This document shows, in pieces, positions 31,927-45,458 of a DNA stretch of 64,000 nucleotides (within the stretch, counting starts at the first letter, position 1; the number at the start of each line of letters is the position of its first letter). Source of the DNA: Escherichia sp. E1V33 (GTDB taxonomy: Bacteria > Pseudomonadota > Gammaproteobacteria > Enterobacterales > Enterobacteriaceae). Where the stretch lies: positions 62,001 to 126,000 of the forward strand of contig NZ_RHJI01000004.1 in assembly GCF_004211955.1 (NCBI RefSeq), read 5' to 3'. Under the pieces are notes generated by a model, which was not told where the DNA came from, made no database searches, and worked only from the letters and a program-made list of their open reading frames with translations. The translations under genes and the position numbers were made by a program.

Positions 31927-32888
31927 ATAATCCCGGCCTGATAGAAATCCTGCAGGTTAATTGCGCCGGTGAGTTTGCCGTTTTCATCTACCACCGGTGC
32001 GGCGGTGATTTTGCGTTTCATCAGAACTTCTTTGGCGTCGATGGCGCGGCTTTGCGCCAGTAATGTGGTGCAGCCAACCGTCATCGCGTCATTAACTGGC
32101 GTGGTAAGTGAGCCGCCGCCAACCAGCCAGCGACGTAAATCGCCGTCGGTAAAGACGCCTTGTACCTGTTGTTGAGCGTCACATACCGCCACCAGCCCCA
32201 GCCCGGTGCGGCTGAGTTCCAGCATCGCGTCCATCACGCTGGCGGTTAACGCCACCTGCGGGATGGCATCATCACGGCGCATCAGATGATGCACTTTATT
32301 CAGCAAGCGAGCGCCCAGTGCTCCGGCTGGGTGGGAGCGAGCAAAATCTTCTTCATTAAATCCGCGCGCCTGCATGACTGCCATCGCCAGCGCATCGCCC
32401 ATCATCAGGGTATTGACGGTGCTCGAGGTCGGCGCAAGGTGCATCGGACAGGCTTCGCGTTCAACGGAAATATCCAGTACCGCTTTCGCCGCCAGGCCCA
32501 GCGGTGACGTCGGTTTGCCGGTCATTGCCAGTAGCGCGATAGATTTATCTTCCAGACGCGGAATAATCAGATCCAGTTCCTTCGCACCACCGGAGTAAGA
32601 GATAAACAGCATCACATCGCGGCTTTCAATCATCCCCAGATCGCCGTGCAGCGCTTCTGCCGGATGGACAAAAAAAGCCGGTGTGCCGGTACTGGCAAGT
32701 GTTGCCGCGATTTTCTTACCAATGTGGCCCGATTTGCCAATTCCCGAAACCACCACTTTGCCTTCGCAGTGCAGGATGATATTGGCGGCGCGAACAAAAT
32801 CATCGCCCAGACGTTCTGGTAAACGGCTTGCTTCCTGCAACTCCAGCATTAATGTCTGACGTCCCGCGTTCAGTAGTGCTTCACTCAT
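31923..32888 (-). CDS. gutQ: GutQ, D-arabinose 5-phosphate isomerase
   Basis: The 321-residue protein has a SIS sugar-isomerase domain ([20 protein letters not shown], residues about 44-63) and two C-terminal CBS domains. It interconverts D-ribulose 5-phosphate and D-arabinose 5-phosphate and is a paralogue of KdsD. It is the last gene of the srl operon and overlaps srlR by 8 bp. Confidence 0.95.
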   Translation of the reverse strand: MSEALLNAGRQTLMLELQEASRLPERLGDDFVRAANIILHCEGKVVVSGIGKSGHIGKKIAATLASTGTPAFFVHPAEALHGDLGMIESRDVMLFISYSGGAKELDLIIPRLEDKSIALLAMTGKPTSPLGLAAKAVLDISVEREACPMHLAPTSSTVNTLMMGDALAMAVMQARGFNEEDFARSHPAGALGARLLNKVHHLMRRDDAIPQVALTASVMDAMLELSRTGLGLVAVCDAQQQVQGVFTDGDLRRWLVGGGSLTTPVNDAMTVGCTTLLAQSRAIDAKEVLMKRKITAAPVVDENGKLTGAINLQDFYQAGII

Positions 32889-33654
32889 TGCCTTCTCCGG
32901 TTATGATCACGTCGATCCCTTTCTCTTCCAGCGCCTGACGAAACGCTGGGTCAATACCTGCGTCGGTAATCAGCTTATCGACGCTTTCAAGACTGCAAAC
33001 CACGTTGGGGCTTTTACGACCAAACTTCGATGAGTCAGCCATCAAAATGACTTCACGCGCGGCATTACACATCGCCTTACTGACGGTAAAAACTTCGTTG
33101 AAGGTGGTTACGCCCGCATTGAGATCGATGCCGTCAGTGCCCATGAACAATTTGTCGAAGGTGAAATGCTCGAAGGCATTCTCCGCCAGTTGCCCGTGAA
33201 ATGAGGCCGATTTTTTGCGAAACGTTCCGCCTGGCATCAGGATGGTTTGTTCGTTATCCAGTTCGGATAGCGCATTGACGATATGCAGGCTGTTGGTCAT
33301 CACCGTGATGTTATTAAAGCGCGATAGCATGGGGACCATCTGCAACACGGTACTGCCAGCATCAAGAATTATTGAGTCGCCATCATGAATAAAACTAACG
33401 GCAGCTTCCGCAATCAGCTCTTTCTTGTGGGTGTTGATAAGCGTTTTATGATCGATAGGCGGATCGGATTCCTCTTTATTCAACACCACACCGCCATAAG
33501 TACGAATGACGGTTCCGGCATGTTCCAGAATGACCAAATCTTTGCGAATGGTTGTGCCTGTGGTGTCAAAGTATTGCGCCAATTCTTCAACCGAGCATTT
33601 ACCCTGCTTTTGCAGATACTCCAGAATGGCGGCCTGACGCTGACGAGGTTTCAT
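32881..33654 (-). CDS. srlR: SrlR (GutR), DeoR-family repressor of sorbitol genes
   Basis: The 257-residue protein has a DeoR N-terminal helix-turn-helix ([35 protein letters not shown]) and a sugar-phosphate-binding domain ([16 protein letters not shown]). It represses srlAEBD-srlM-srlR-gutQ, probably through the repeats at 36949-36990. Confidence 0.95.
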   Translation of the reverse strand: MKPRQRQAAILEYLQKQGKCSVEELAQYFDTTGTTIRKDLVILEHAGTVIRTYGGVVLNKEESDPPIDHKTLINTHKKELIAEAAVSFIHDGDSIILDAGSTVLQMVPMLSRFNNITVMTNSLHIVNALSELDNEQTILMPGGTFRKKSASFHGQLAENAFEHFTFDKLFMGTDGIDLNAGVTTFNEVFTVSKAMCNAAREVILMADSSKFGRKSPNVVCSLESVDKLITDAGIDPAFRQALEEKGIDVIITGEGNE

Positions 33655-33720
33655 AGGCGTGATTACCTGATTTAGGTTTCAAAATGATAACTTCGCAAGC
33701 AAGTAACATTCACAACGAAA

Positions 33721-34080
33721 TTATCCACGTTTCAGTTTAAGCGCCAATGATAGAGCATTCTGTGACAGTGGATCATGGGGAAAGATCACATCGGGCCGTA
33801 AATCACCAGGATACATACCCGTAATTGCGGGTATTTTTTGCGGTTTGGCGAAAACGGTCAGTCCTTTCATAAACAAGGTATCGACGATGCGCTGCTGATC
33901 GTCCAGCGCGATGGCGACCACGACCCGTGGTTTAAAGCGCCCGCTGGAACGTCCCACGCCAACGCGCCCTTGTTGGCAAAGTGCATCGAAGGCACGGTTA
34001 AAACGAGAAATTTGCCAGCCGCCTAAGGCCAGTTGCGCACACCAGGCGATAACGGCGACGGTGATGAGTGCGGATACCAT
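33721..34080 (-). CDS. srlM: SrlM (GutM), activator of the sorbitol operon
   Basis: A 119-residue protein with a hydrophobic N-terminus (MVSALITVAVIAWCAQLALGG cut near residue 20) that may anchor it to the membrane. GutM is described as an activator of srl transcription; the sequence shows no DNA-binding motif. It lies between srlD and srlR, with a REP unit and a hairpin ahead of it. Confidence 0.92.
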   Translation of the reverse strand: MVSALITVAVIAWCAQLALGGWQISRFNRAFDALCQQGRVGVGRSSGRFKPRVVVAIALDDQQRIVDTLFMKGLTVFAKPQKIPAITGMYPGDLRPDVIFPHDPLSQNALSLALKLKRG

Positions 34081-34115
34081 AACTTCTCCTTAATCTGGTG
34101 GCGGAAGTCCTGTAG

Positions 34116-34140
34116 GCCTGATAAGCGTAGCGCATCAGGC
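34116..34140. repeat. REP unit between srlD and srlM
   Basis: GCCTGAT at 34116-34122 pairs with ATCAGGC at 34134-34140 around GCGTAGCGC-type bases, a single REP unit inside the srl transcript. Confidence 0.75.
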
Positions 34141-34154
34141 ATTCTATTAGTCTC

Positions 34155-34179
34155 GCGGAGACCCTTTAAGGATCTCCGC
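34155..34179 (-). terminator. hairpin after srlD, possible attenuator
   Basis: GCGGAGA at 34155-34161 pairs with TCTCCGC at 34173-34179. With the nearby REP it could lower expression of the regulatory genes downstream of srlD. There is no long U-run on the srl-sense strand. Confidence 0.45.
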
Positions 34180-34185
34180 TGTTGA

Positions 34186-35340
<1,155 letters not shown>

Positions 35341-35350
35341 GTTTCAGCCT

Positions 35351-36888
<1,538 letters not shown>

Positions 36889-36948
36889 TTATTGTTTTAT
36901 TACCAAACGGCAACCTAATCTAATCAGATTGAAAGATTTAAAAGTGTT

Positions 36949-36990
36949 ATTTTGATCGCAAAATGAAAGATAAATATTTTATTTTGAAAG
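36949..36990. promoter_or_regulatory. candidate SrlR operator repeats upstream of srlA
   Basis: ATTTTG and CAAAAT form a palindrome at 36949-36964, and ATTTTGAAAG repeats at 36981-36990. DeoR-type repressors often bind such repeated half-sites. It lies in the 255-bp gap between srlA and mltB; no other feature is clear there. Confidence 0.45.
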
Positions 36991-37125
36991 TTTGACGGAG
37001 GGAGTGTCGATCAAGAGGATTTAAGTTATGTAAAGTCTGTATCGGGGGACGACTACCGCTTCCTTGTGCGGGGCGGGATGCTTTACCATACTTGCCCCTG
37101 GTTGAATCTGTTAAATGGACCCCTC

Positions 37126-38211
37126 ATGTTCAAGCATCGTTATGTAACATTGCTTCCCCTTTTTGTGTTGCTTGCCGCCTGTAGCAGCAAGCCAAAACCG
37201 ACTGAGACTGAAACAACCACCGGAACGCCGTCCGGCGGCTTCCTGCTTGAGCCGCAGCACAATGTGATGCAGATGGGCGGAGATTTCGCCAATAACCCGA
37301 ATGCCCAGAAGTTCATCGACAAAATGGTGAACAAACACGGCTTCGATCGTCAGCAATTGCAGGAAATCCTCTCCCAGGCGAAACGTCTGGATTCGGTACT
37401 GCGGCTGATGGATGACCAGGCGCCATCCACATCAGTGAAGCCACCATCTGGCCCGAACGGCGCATGGCTGCGTTATCGCAAAAAATTTATTACTCCGGAT
37501 AACGTGCAGAACGGCGTAGTTTTCTGGAATCAGTATGAAGATGCGCTGAATCGTGCGTGGCAAGTGTATGGCGTACCGCCGGAAATTATTGTTGGGATTA
37601 TCGGCGTTGAAACCCGCTGGGGACGTGTGATGGGTAAAACCCGCATCCTTGATGCGTTGGCGACGCTGTCATTTAACTATCCGCGCCGTGCGGAGTATTT
37701 CTCTGGTGAACTGGAAACCTTCCTGCTGATGGCGCGCAACGAGCAGGACGATCCGCTCAATCTTAAAGGTTCCTTTGCCGGGGCGATGGGCTATGGTCAG
37801 TTTATGCCATCGTCTTACAAACAATATGCGGTAGATTTCAGCGGCGACGGGCATATCAACCTGTGGGATCCGGTTGATGCCATCGGTAGCGTGGCGAACT
37901 ATTTCAAAGCGCACGGCTGGGTTAAAGGTGATCAGGTTGCGGTGATGGCAAACGGCCAGGCTCCGGGCTTACCAAATGGCTTCAAAACTAAGTACAGTAT
38001 TTCGCAGCTTGCCGCGGCAGGTTTAACGCCACAGCAGTCGCTGGGCAATCATCAACAGGCCAGCCTGCTGCGTCTGGATGTTGGGACAGGTTACCAGTAC
38101 TGGTACGGCCTGCCTAACTTCTACACCATCACCCGTTACAACCACAGCACCCATTACGCAATGGCGGTCTGGCAGTTAGGACAAGCCGTGGCGCTGGCGC
38201 GCGTACAGTAA
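37126..38211 (+). CDS. mltB: MltB, membrane-bound lytic murein transglycosylase B
   Basis: The 361-residue lipoprotein has a lipobox LLAACSSK, so it is anchored to the outer membrane by Cys18 or nearby. The catalytic Glu is in GIIGVETRWGRVMG. It cleaves the glycan strand to 1,6-anhydromuramoyl products. The frame opens 20 codons earlier at 37066, but ATG 37126 directly precedes the signal sequence MFKHRYVTLLPLFVLL. A terminator follows at 38221. Confidence 0.96.
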   Translation: MFKHRYVTLLPLFVLLAACSSKPKPTETETTTGTPSGGFLLEPQHNVMQMGGDFANNPNAQKFIDKMVNKHGFDRQQLQEILSQAKRLDSVLRLMDDQAPSTSVKPPSGPNGAWLRYRKKFITPDNVQNGVVFWNQYEDALNRAWQVYGVPPEIIVGIIGVETRWGRVMGKTRILDALATLSFNYPRRAEYFSGELETFLLMARNEQDDPLNLKGSFAGAMGYGQFMPSSYKQYAVDFSGDGHINLWDPVDAIGSVANYFKAHGWVKGDQVAVMANGQAPGLPNGFKTKYSISQLAAAGLTPQQSLGNHQQASLLRLDVGTGYQYWYGLPNFYTITRYNHSTHYAMAVWQLGQAVALARVQ

Positions 38212-38220
38212 CTATCTGCA

Positions 38221-38250
38221 AGAGGGAGGTTAAACTTCCCTCTGCTTTTT
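38221..38250 (+). terminator. rho-independent terminator of mltB
   Basis: AGAGGGA at 38221-38227 pairs with TCCCTCT at 38237-38243, followed by GCTTTTTTA. Confidence 0.8.
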
Positions 38251-38489
38251 TACTGTTTATTCGAATGACGTAATTGCTTGATTTTTTTCGACAGCGATAT
38301 CGCATATCCCAGGCAGACAACGCCTAACGCAGCCTGGCCGAAGTCGAAAGGTTCAAGATAGCCAGAAGATAAAACCTTACATACCACTGAAACCAGTGCA
38401 CTGATGCCACCAATGATGACCCACATACGCATTTGCGTGGTCTGTTTAAGCACGTTTTGTGGGGTGTTATCCGTTTTCTTTGTTGCCAT
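38250..38489 (-). CDS. small membrane protein of unknown function
   Basis: I do not recognise this 79-residue protein. It has a hydrophilic N-terminus (MATKKTDNTPQNVLKQTTQM), two likely membrane segments (WVIIGGISALVSVVCKVL and FGQAALGVVCLGYAISL) and a basic tail (KKIKQLRHSNKQ). GGGAGAG precedes the ATG at 38489; the longer frame starting at 38519 has no clear ribosome-binding site. It is convergent with mltB and divergent from pncC. I cannot recall a named gene at this place in K-12. Confidence 0.65.
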   Translation of the reverse strand: MATKKTDNTPQNVLKQTTQMRMWVIIGGISALVSVVCKVLSSGYLEPFDFGQAALGVVCLGYAISLSKKIKQLRHSNKQ

Positions 38490-38670
38490 TGCTATTCTCT
38501 CCCTGTGAAGACATATCAATGCGAACGCGGCATGGTAGCGCTTTTTCTTTACCGACTGGTCGCAACAGTCTTTTTTCGGAACGCGACTCGTAAAATGAAC
38601 CGCTCATCCCCATCTTCTACGGGAAAGTGCTATCTTGTCCGGCATAAATTTTTGACTGACAGAGGTTGTG

Positions 38671-39164
38671 ATGACTGACAGTGAACTGATGCAGTTAAGC
38701 GAGCAGGTAGGGCTGGCGCTGAAATCCCGTGGTGCAACCGTAACAACTGCTGAATCCTGTACCGGCGGTTGGGTCGCGAAAGTGATTACCGATATTGCTG
38801 GCAGTTCCGCCTGGTTTGAACGCGGATTTGTCACCTACAGTAACGAAGCCAAAGCGCAGATGATCGGCGTACGCGAAGAGACGCTGGCGCAGCATGGCGC
38901 GGTGAGTGAACCTGTCGTGGTGGAAATGGCGATAGGCGCACTGAAAGCAGCTCGTGCTGATTATGCCGTATCTATCAGCGGTATCGCCGGGCCGGATGGC
39001 GGCAGCGAAGAGAAGCCTGTCGGCACCGTCTGGTTTGCTTTTGCCTCTGCCAGCGGCGAAGGCATTACCCGCCGGGAATGCTTTAGCGGCGACCGCGATG
39101 CTGTGCGTCGTAAGGCGACGGCTTATGCCTTAAATACGCTATGGCAACAATTTCTACAAAACAC

Positions 39165-39168
<4 letters not shown>
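38671..39168 (+). CDS. pncC: PncC, nicotinamide-nucleotide amidase
   Basis: A 165-residue CinA C-terminal-domain protein with the motifs TTAESCTGGWVAKVIT, FVTYSNEAKAQM and SGIAGPDGGSEEKPVGTVW. It deamidates NMN to nicotinic acid mononucleotide for NAD recycling. The ATG at 38671 follows a GTG that the longer frame uses. It lies just upstream of the recA promoter, as in other enterobacteria. Confidence 0.95.
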
Positions 39169-40309
<1,141 letters not shown>

Positions 40310-40350
40310 TCGTTAGTTATTGATGATAATAGATAATGTGTGCACGGACG

Positions 40351-40402
40351 GTCCCCTCGCCCCTTTGGGGAGAGGGTTAGGGTGAGGGGAACAGGCCAGC
40401 GC
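40351..40402. repeat. boxC-like inverted repeat in the recA-recX spacer
   Basis: CCCCTCGCCCC at 40353 pairs imperfectly with GGGTGAGGGG ending at 40389, with an inner CCCC/GGGG stem. The layout is that of the dispersed G+C-rich boxC-type repeats of E. coli. GCCAGCGCTGGC at 40395 is a further palindrome. It appears to be an insertion between recA and its terminator. Confidence 0.6.
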
Positions 40403-40503
40403 TGGCGTGAAAAATTACTCTCACCTCGATCCTCTAACGAATTGGGCCTGCGGGAACATTCTGCACACTCATTGACTATTAAACCTGTTTATCAGCAATC
40501 TCT

Positions 40504-40536
40504 GGGTCGCATCTGCGGCCCTTTTGCTTTTTTACG
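40504..40536 (+). terminator. recA terminator (partial readthrough to recX)
   Basis: GGGTCGCA pairs with TGCGGCCC around a 2-nt loop, followed by TTTTGCTTTTTT. In E. coli, readthrough of this terminator gives the low recX level. Confidence 0.9.
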
Positions 40537-40551
40537 TATAAGGGGGATGCC

Positions 40552-41052
40552 ATGACAGAATCAACGCCCCGTCGCCCGGCCTATGCCCGCCTGTTGGATC
40601 GCGCCGTGCGCATCCTGGCGGTACGCGATCACAGCGAGCAAGAGCTGCGACGGAAACTCGCGGCTCCGGTCATGGGCAAAAATGGCCCGGAAGAGATTGA
40701 TGCCACGGCAGAAGATTACGAGCGCGTTATTGCCTGGTGCCATGAACACGGCTATCTCGATGACAGCCGATTTGTTGCGCGCTTTATCGCCAGCCGTAGC
40801 CGCAAAGGTTATGGACCTGCGCGTATCCGTCAGGAACTGAATCAGAAAGGTATTTCCCGCGAAGCGACAGAAAAAGCGATGCGTGAATGTGACATCGACT
40901 GGTGCGCGCTGGCGCGCGATCAGGCGACGCGAAAATATGGCGAACCTTTGCCAACTGTCTTTTCAGAAAAAGTTAAGATCCAGCGTTTTCTGCTCTATCG
41001 TGGCTATCTGATGGAAGATATCCAGGAGATTTGGCGAAATTTTGCCGACTGA
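40552..41052 (+). CDS. recX: RecX, RecA regulator
   Basis: The 166-residue protein, rich in three-helix repeats ([35 protein letters not shown]), caps RecA filaments and inhibits their growth. It begins 15 bp after the recA terminator with GGGGG ahead of the ATG, and depends on recA readthrough for expression. Confidence 0.96.
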   Translation: MTESTPRRPAYARLLDRAVRILAVRDHSEQELRRKLAAPVMGKNGPEEIDATAEDYERVIAWCHEHGYLDDSRFVARFIASRSRKGYGPARIRQELNQKGISREATEKAMRECDIDWCALARDQATRKYGEPLPTVFSEKVKIQRFLLYRGYLMEDIQEIWRNFAD

Positions 41053-41179
41053 ATGCATACGGTATTTTACTTCCCAGTCAAGAAAACTTATCTTATTCCC
41101 ACTTTTCAGTTACCAGCCCGGCGGTTAAGGCACGCTGTAGCTGGTGGCGATATTTCGTTAGCTTGATTTCAGGATAATT

Positions 41180-43810
41180 ATGAGCAAGAGCACCGCTGAG
41201 ATCCGTCAGGCGTTTCTCGACTTTTTCCATAGTAAGGGACATCAGGTAGTTGCCAGCAGCTCCCTGGTACCCCATAACGACCCAACTTTGTTGTTTACCA
41301 ACGCCGGGATGAACCAGTTCAAGGATGTGTTCCTTGGGCTCGACAAGCGTAATTATTCCCGCGCTACCACTTCCCAACGCTGCGTGCGTGCGGGTGGTAA
41401 ACACAACGACCTGGAAAACGTCGGTTACACCGCGCGTCACCATACCTTCTTCGAAATGCTGGGCAACTTCAGCTTCGGCGACTATTTCAAACACGATGCT
41501 ATCCAGTTTGCATGGGAGCTGCTGACCAGTGAAAAATGGTTTGCCCTGCCGAAAGAGCGTCTGTGGGTTACCGTCTATGAAAGCGACGACGAAGCCTACG
41601 AGATCTGGGAAAAAGAAGTCGGCATCCCGCGCGAACGTATTATTCGCATCGGCGATAACAAAGGTGCGCCATACGCATCTGACAACTTCTGGCAGATGGG
41701 TGACACAGGTCCGTGCGGCCCGTGTACCGAAATCTTCTACGATCACGGCGACCACATCTGGGGTGGCCCTCCGGGAAGTCCGGAAGAAGACGGCGATCGC
41801 TACATTGAGATCTGGAACATCGTCTTCATGCAGTTCAACCGCCAGGCTGACGGTACTATGGAACCGCTGCCGAAGCCGTCCGTAGATACCGGTATGGGGC
41901 TGGAGCGTATTGCTGCGGTGCTGCAACACGTTAACTCTAACTATGACATCGACCTGTTCCGCACGCTGATCCAGGCCGTAGCGAAAGTCACTGGCGCGAC
42001 CGATCTGAGCAACAAATCGCTGCGCGTAATCGCTGACCACATTCGTTCTTGTGCGTTCCTGATCGCTGATGGCGTAATGCCGTCCAACGAAAACCGTGGT
42101 TATGTACTGCGTCGTATCATTCGTCGCGCGGTGCGTCACGGTAATATGTTGGGTGCGAAAGAAACCTTCTTCTACAAACTGGTTGGGCCGCTGATCGAAG
42201 TTATGGGCTCTGCGGGCGAAGACCTGAAACGCCAGCAGGCGCAGGTTGAGCAGGTTCTGAAGACTGAAGAAGAGCAGTTTGCCCGTACTCTGGAGCGCGG
42301 TCTGGCGCTGCTGGATGAAGAGCTGGCAAAACTTTCTGGTGATACGCTGGATGGTGAAACTGCTTTCCGTCTGTACGACACGTATGGCTTCCCGGTTGAC
42401 CTGACGGCTGATGTTTGTCGTGAGCGCAACATCAAAGTTGACGAAGCTGGTTTTGAAGCAGCAATGGAAGAGCAGCGTCGTCGTGCGCGCGAAGCCAGCG
42501 GCTTTGGTGCCGATTACAACGCAATGATCCGTGTTGATAGCGCATCTGAATTTAAAGGCTATGACCATCTGGAACTGAACGGCAATGTGACTGCGCTGTT
42601 TGTTGATGGTAAAGCGGTTGATGCCATTAATGCAGGCCAGGAAGCGGTGGTCGTGCTGGATCAAACACCATTCTATGCGGAATCCGGCGGTCAGGTTGGC
42701 GATAAAGGTGAGCTGAAAGGCGCTAACTTCTCCTTTGCGGTGGAAGATACGCAGAAATACGGCCAGGCGATTGGTCACATCGGTAAACTTGCTGCGGGTT
42801 CTCTGAAAGTGGGCGACGCGGTACAAGCTGATGTAGATGAAGCACGTCGCGCTCGTATTCGTCTGAATCACTCAGCAACGCACTTGATGCACGCTGCGCT
42901 GCGTCAGGTTCTGGGTACTCATGTCTCCCAGAAAGGTTCGCTGGTTAATGACAAGGTGCTGCGTTTTGACTTCTCGCATAACGAAGCGATGAAACCAGAA
43001 GAGATTCGTGCTGTCGAAGATCTGGTGAACGCACAGATTCGTCGTAACTTGCCTATCGAAACCAACATCATGGATCTCGAAGCGGCGAAAGCGAAAGGTG
43101 CGATGGCACTGTTCGGCGAGAAGTATGATGAACGTGTACGCGTGCTGAGCATGGGCGATTTCTCCACCGAACTGTGTGGCGGTACTCACGCCAGCCGCAC
43201 CGGTGATATTGGTCTGTTCCGCATCATCTCTGAATCGGGTACTGCTGCAGGCGTTCGTCGTATCGAAGCAGTAACCGGAGAAGGCGCTATCGCCACCGTT
43301 CATGCAGACAGCGATCGCTTAAGCGAAGTTGCGCATCTGCTGAAAGGCGATAGCAATAACCTGGCTGATAAAGTACGTTCAGTACTGGAACGTACGCGTC
43401 AGCTGGAAAAAGAGTTACAACAGCTTAAAGAACAGGCTGCTGCACAGGAAAGTGCGAATCTTTCCAGTAAGGCAATTGATGTTAATGGTGTTAAGCTGTT
43501 GGTCAGCGAGCTTAGCGGTGTTGAGCCGAAAATGTTGCGCACCATGGTTGACGATTTAAAAAATCAGCTGGGGTCGACAATTATCGTGCTGGCAACGGTA
43601 GCCGAAGGTAAGGTTTCTCTGATTGCAGGCGTATCTAAGGATGTCACAGATCGCGTGAAAGCAGGGGAACTGATTGGTATGGTCGCTCAGCAGGTGGGCG
43701 GCAAGGGTGGTGGACGTCCTGACATGGCGCAAGCCGGTGGTACGGATGCTGCGGCCTTACCTGCAGCGTTAGCCAGTGTGAAAGGCTGGGTCAGCGCGAA
43801 ATTGCAATAA
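41180..43810 (+). CDS. alaS: AlaS, alanyl-tRNA synthetase
   Basis: The 876-residue class II synthetase has its catalytic core at the N-terminus ([32 protein letters not shown]). The editing domain carries the zinc-binding [11 protein letters not shown] and [10 protein letters not shown], and a C-terminal C-Ala domain ([15 protein letters not shown]) follows. It charges tRNA-Ala and clears Ser/Gly mischarging. Confidence 0.98.
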   Translation: MSKSTAEIRQAFLDFFHSKGHQVVASSSLVPHNDPTLLFTNAGMNQFKDVFLGLDKRNYSRATTSQRCVRAGGKHNDLENVGYTARHHTFFEMLGNFSFGDYFKHDAIQFAWELLTSEKWFALPKERLWVTVYESDDEAYEIWEKEVGIPRERIIRIGDNKGAPYASDNFWQMGDTGPCGPCTEIFYDHGDHIWGGPPGSPEEDGDRYIEIWNIVFMQFNRQADGTMEPLPKPSVDTGMGLERIAAVLQHVNSNYDIDLFRTLIQAVAKVTGATDLSNKSLRVIADHIRSCAFLIADGVMPSNENRGYVLRRIIRRAVRHGNMLGAKETFFYKLVGPLIEVMGSAGEDLKRQQAQVEQVLKTEEEQFARTLERGLALLDEELAKLSGDTLDGETAFRLYDTYGFPVDLTADVCRERNIKVDEAGFEAAMEEQRRRAREASGFGADYNAMIRVDSASEFKGYDHLELNGNVTALFVDGKAVDAINAGQEAVVVLDQTPFYAESGGQVGDKGELKGANFSFAVEDTQKYGQAIGHIGKLAAGSLKVGDAVQADVDEARRARIRLNHSATHLMHAALRQVLGTHVSQKGSLVNDKVLRFDFSHNEAMKPEEIRAVEDLVNAQIRRNLPIETNIMDLEAAKAKGAMALFGEKYDERVRVLSMGDFSTELCGGTHASRTGDIGLFRIISESGTAAGVRRIEAVTGEGAIATVHADSDRLSEVAHLLKGDSNNLADKVRSVLERTRQLEKELQQLKEQAAAQESANLSSKAIDVNGVKLLVSELSGVEPKMLRTMVDDLKNQLGSTIIVLATVAEGKVSLIAGVSKDVTDRVKAGELIGMVAQQVGGKGGGRPDMAQAGGTDAAALPAALASVKGWVSAKLQ

Positions 43811-43825
43811 TATAAGTGTCAGGCA

Positions 43826-43851
43826 ATGCCGTGGACGTGCTTCACGGCATT
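43826..43851 (+). terminator. hairpin after alaS
   Basis: AATGCCGTG at 43826-43834 pairs with its inverse CACGGCATT at 43843-43851. No U-run follows, so it may be a processing or rho-linked end rather than a strong intrinsic terminator. The rest of the 234-bp gap to csrA is leader and promoter sequence. Confidence 0.55.
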
Positions 43852-44044
43852 CGCATCGACGCTATCGACAATGATAAAGTCAGGTTGAAGTTGTGTATAT
43901 CGGCTAAACTTAGGTTTAACAGAATGTAATGCCATGACTGCTTAGATGTAATGTGTTTGTCATTGCTTACTTTTTGGCGTTATATGATGGATAATGCCGG
44001 GATACAGAGAGACCCGACTCTTTTAATCTTTCAAGGAGCAAAGA

Positions 44045-44230
44045 ATGCTGATTCTGACTCGTCGAGTTGGTGAGACCCTCATGATTGGGGATGAGGTCAC
44101 CGTGACAGTTTTAGGGGTAAAGGGCAACCAGGTACGTATTGGCGTAAACGCCCCGAAGGAAGTTTCTGTTCACCGTGAAGAGATCTACCAGCGTATCCAG
44201 GCTGAAAAATCCCAGCAGTCCAGTTACTAA
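44045..44230 (+). CDS. csrA: CsrA, carbon storage regulator
   Basis: The 61-residue RNA-binding protein begins [18 protein letters not shown] and includes the second RNA-contact strand [10 protein letters not shown]. As a dimer it binds GGA motifs in mRNA leaders and is sequestered by CsrB/CsrC. A CAAGGAGCAAAG leader with its own GGA precedes the ATG, in line with autoregulation. Confidence 0.98.
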
Positions 44231-44237
44231 TCTTTCC

Positions 44238-44263
44238 GCGTCTCATCTTTAACGGTGAGACGC
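44238..44263 (+). terminator. csrA terminator hairpin
   Basis: GCGTCTCA at 44238-44245 pairs with TGAGACGC at 44256-44263. The bases after it are only moderately U-rich. Between it and the serV promoter no gene is seen. Confidence 0.65.
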
Positions 44264-44455
44264 ACCCTCAAAATTTCTCCTTCACTTCATTTTCTTTTCG
44301 CGCTACTCCCGTCCATTTAACTTTTGCCTTCATTTTTCTCTATCACTGCTACCTGTCAGAGGCCTGTTTTTCTGTTGATAAAACACTCTTTTTGACGTTT
44401 TTACAGACTAATTGAGCGCGAAGTGTGCAAACGATAAAAGTGTGGGAAAAATTGT

Positions 44456-44483
44456 TTGACTTATAAGTCTCAGAAAGTAATAT
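44456..44483 (+). promoter_or_regulatory. promoter of the serV-argVYZQ tRNA operon
   Basis: TTGACT and TAATAT are 16 bp apart, followed by GTGCGCCACGC, a GC-rich discriminator typical of stringently controlled stable-RNA promoters. It lies 63 bp before the tRNA-Ser gene. Confidence 0.75.
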
Positions 44484-44545
44484 GTGCGCCACGCAGCGAC
44501 GATGAGCGACAAACAAGTTCTTCGAAGCACTCGTAAGAGGCGTGT

Positions 44546-44638
44546 GGTGAGGTGGCCGAGAGGCTGAAGGCGCTCCCCTGCTAAGGGAGTATGCGGTCAA
44601 AAGCTGCATCCGGGGTTCGAATCCCCGCCTCACCGCCA
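44546..44638 (+). tRNA. serV: tRNA-Ser (GCU)
   Basis: A 93-nt class II tRNA with a long variable arm. The anticodon loop is in CCCCTGCTAAGGGA (GCT). T-loop GGTTCGAATCC and encoded CCA are present. It is first in the tRNA operon. Confidence 0.97.
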
Positions 44639-44641
44639 TTT

Positions 44642-44718
44642 GCATCCGTAGCTCAGCTGGATAGAGTACTCGGCTACGAACCGAGCGGTCGGAGGTTCGA
44701 ATCCTCCCGGATGCACCA
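44642..44718 (+). tRNA. tRNA-Arg (ACG), copy 1
   Basis: A 77-nt tRNA with anticodon ACG in CGGCTACGAACCG; A34 becomes inosine. Acceptor GCATCCG/CGGATGC and CCA are encoded. It begins 3 nt after tRNA-Ser. It is one of the argQ/argZ/argY/argV set; which name fits each copy cannot be told from sequence. Confidence 0.97.
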
Positions 44719-44782
44719 TCTCTTACTTGATACGGCTTTAGTAGCGGTATCAAAAAATCTGCAGTAAAGTAAGTTTCCCGAT

Positions 44783-44859
44783 GCATCCGTAGCTCAGCTG
44801 GATAGAGTACTCGGCTACGAACCGAGCGGTCGGAGGTTCGAATCCTCCCGGATGCACCA
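44783..44859 (+). tRNA. tRNA-Arg (ACG), copy 2
   Basis: The same 77 bases as copy 1. The 64-bp spacer before it (CTTACTTGATACGGCTTTAG...TTTCCCG) is closely repeated before copy 3, so the array arose by tandem duplication. Confidence 0.97.
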
Positions 44860-44921
44860 TCTCTTACTTGATACAGCTTTAGTAGCGGTATCAATATCAG
44901 CAGTAAAATAAATTTCCCGAT

Positions 44922-44998
44922 GCATCCGTAGCTCAGCTGGATAGAGTACTCGGCTACGAACCGAGCGGTCGGAGGTTCGAATCCTCCCGGATGCACCA
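44922..44998 (+). tRNA. tRNA-Arg (ACG), copy 3
   Basis: The same 77 bases as copies 1 and 2, 139 bp downstream of copy 2. Confidence 0.97.
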
Positions 44999-45099
44999 TA
45001 TTCTCCGTAATCATCAGTGATGATGGTTAAGAAGGATTTTCTTGCTTGATATGGCCTTAGTAGCGATATCAATATCAGCAGTAAAATAAATTTCCCAAT

Positions 45100-45176
45100 G
45101 CATCCGTAGCTCAGCTGGATAGAGTACTCGGCTACGAACCGAGCGGTCGGAGGTTCGAATCCTCCCGGATGCACCA
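45100..45176 (+). tRNA. tRNA-Arg (ACG), copy 4
   Basis: The same 77 bases again, 178 bp after copy 3; the spacer has an extra 39 bp or so but keeps the ATCAGCAGTAAAATAAATTT tail of the other spacers. Confidence 0.97.
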
Positions 45177-45291
45177 TATTCTCCGAAATCTTCAGCAATG
45201 AAGGTATCGAAGAGGTAGCGGTATTAACCGCAGGCACCAGGGAGGATAACGTTGCTTTAGTAACGGCCCGAAGGGCGAGCCGCAAGGCGAG

Positions 45292-45311
45292 TAATCCTGC
45301 CGGATGCACCA
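45292..45311 (+). repeat. tRNA-Arg 3'-end relic
   Basis: TAATCCTGCCGGATGCACCA matches the last 20 bases of the tRNA-Arg genes at 18 of 20 positions. No other tRNA parts precede it. It is either the stump of a fifth copy or an attachment-site-like duplication. Confidence 0.7.
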
Positions 45312-45458
45312 TCTTCTCCAAAAAATTTCCTTCAAAAACATCGCATTTCTAAATAACTATTTTATCCATATCCTTAATAATCTTCCCCTTCGCCATCAGC
45401 GACAAAATCAAGCAATTACGCTAAAGTAGCGTCATATTTTTCGACTTGCGAGAAGACC

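Noticed and set aside
41093-42871. 592-codon open frame on the minus strand
   Set aside because: It lies wholly opposite alaS, has no ribosome-binding site or family resemblance, and arises from alaS codon bias.
44349-45321. Minus-strand frames reading [15 protein letters not shown] repeatedly
   Set aside because: These are antisense translations of the repeated tRNA-Arg genes, a well-known source of false proteins.
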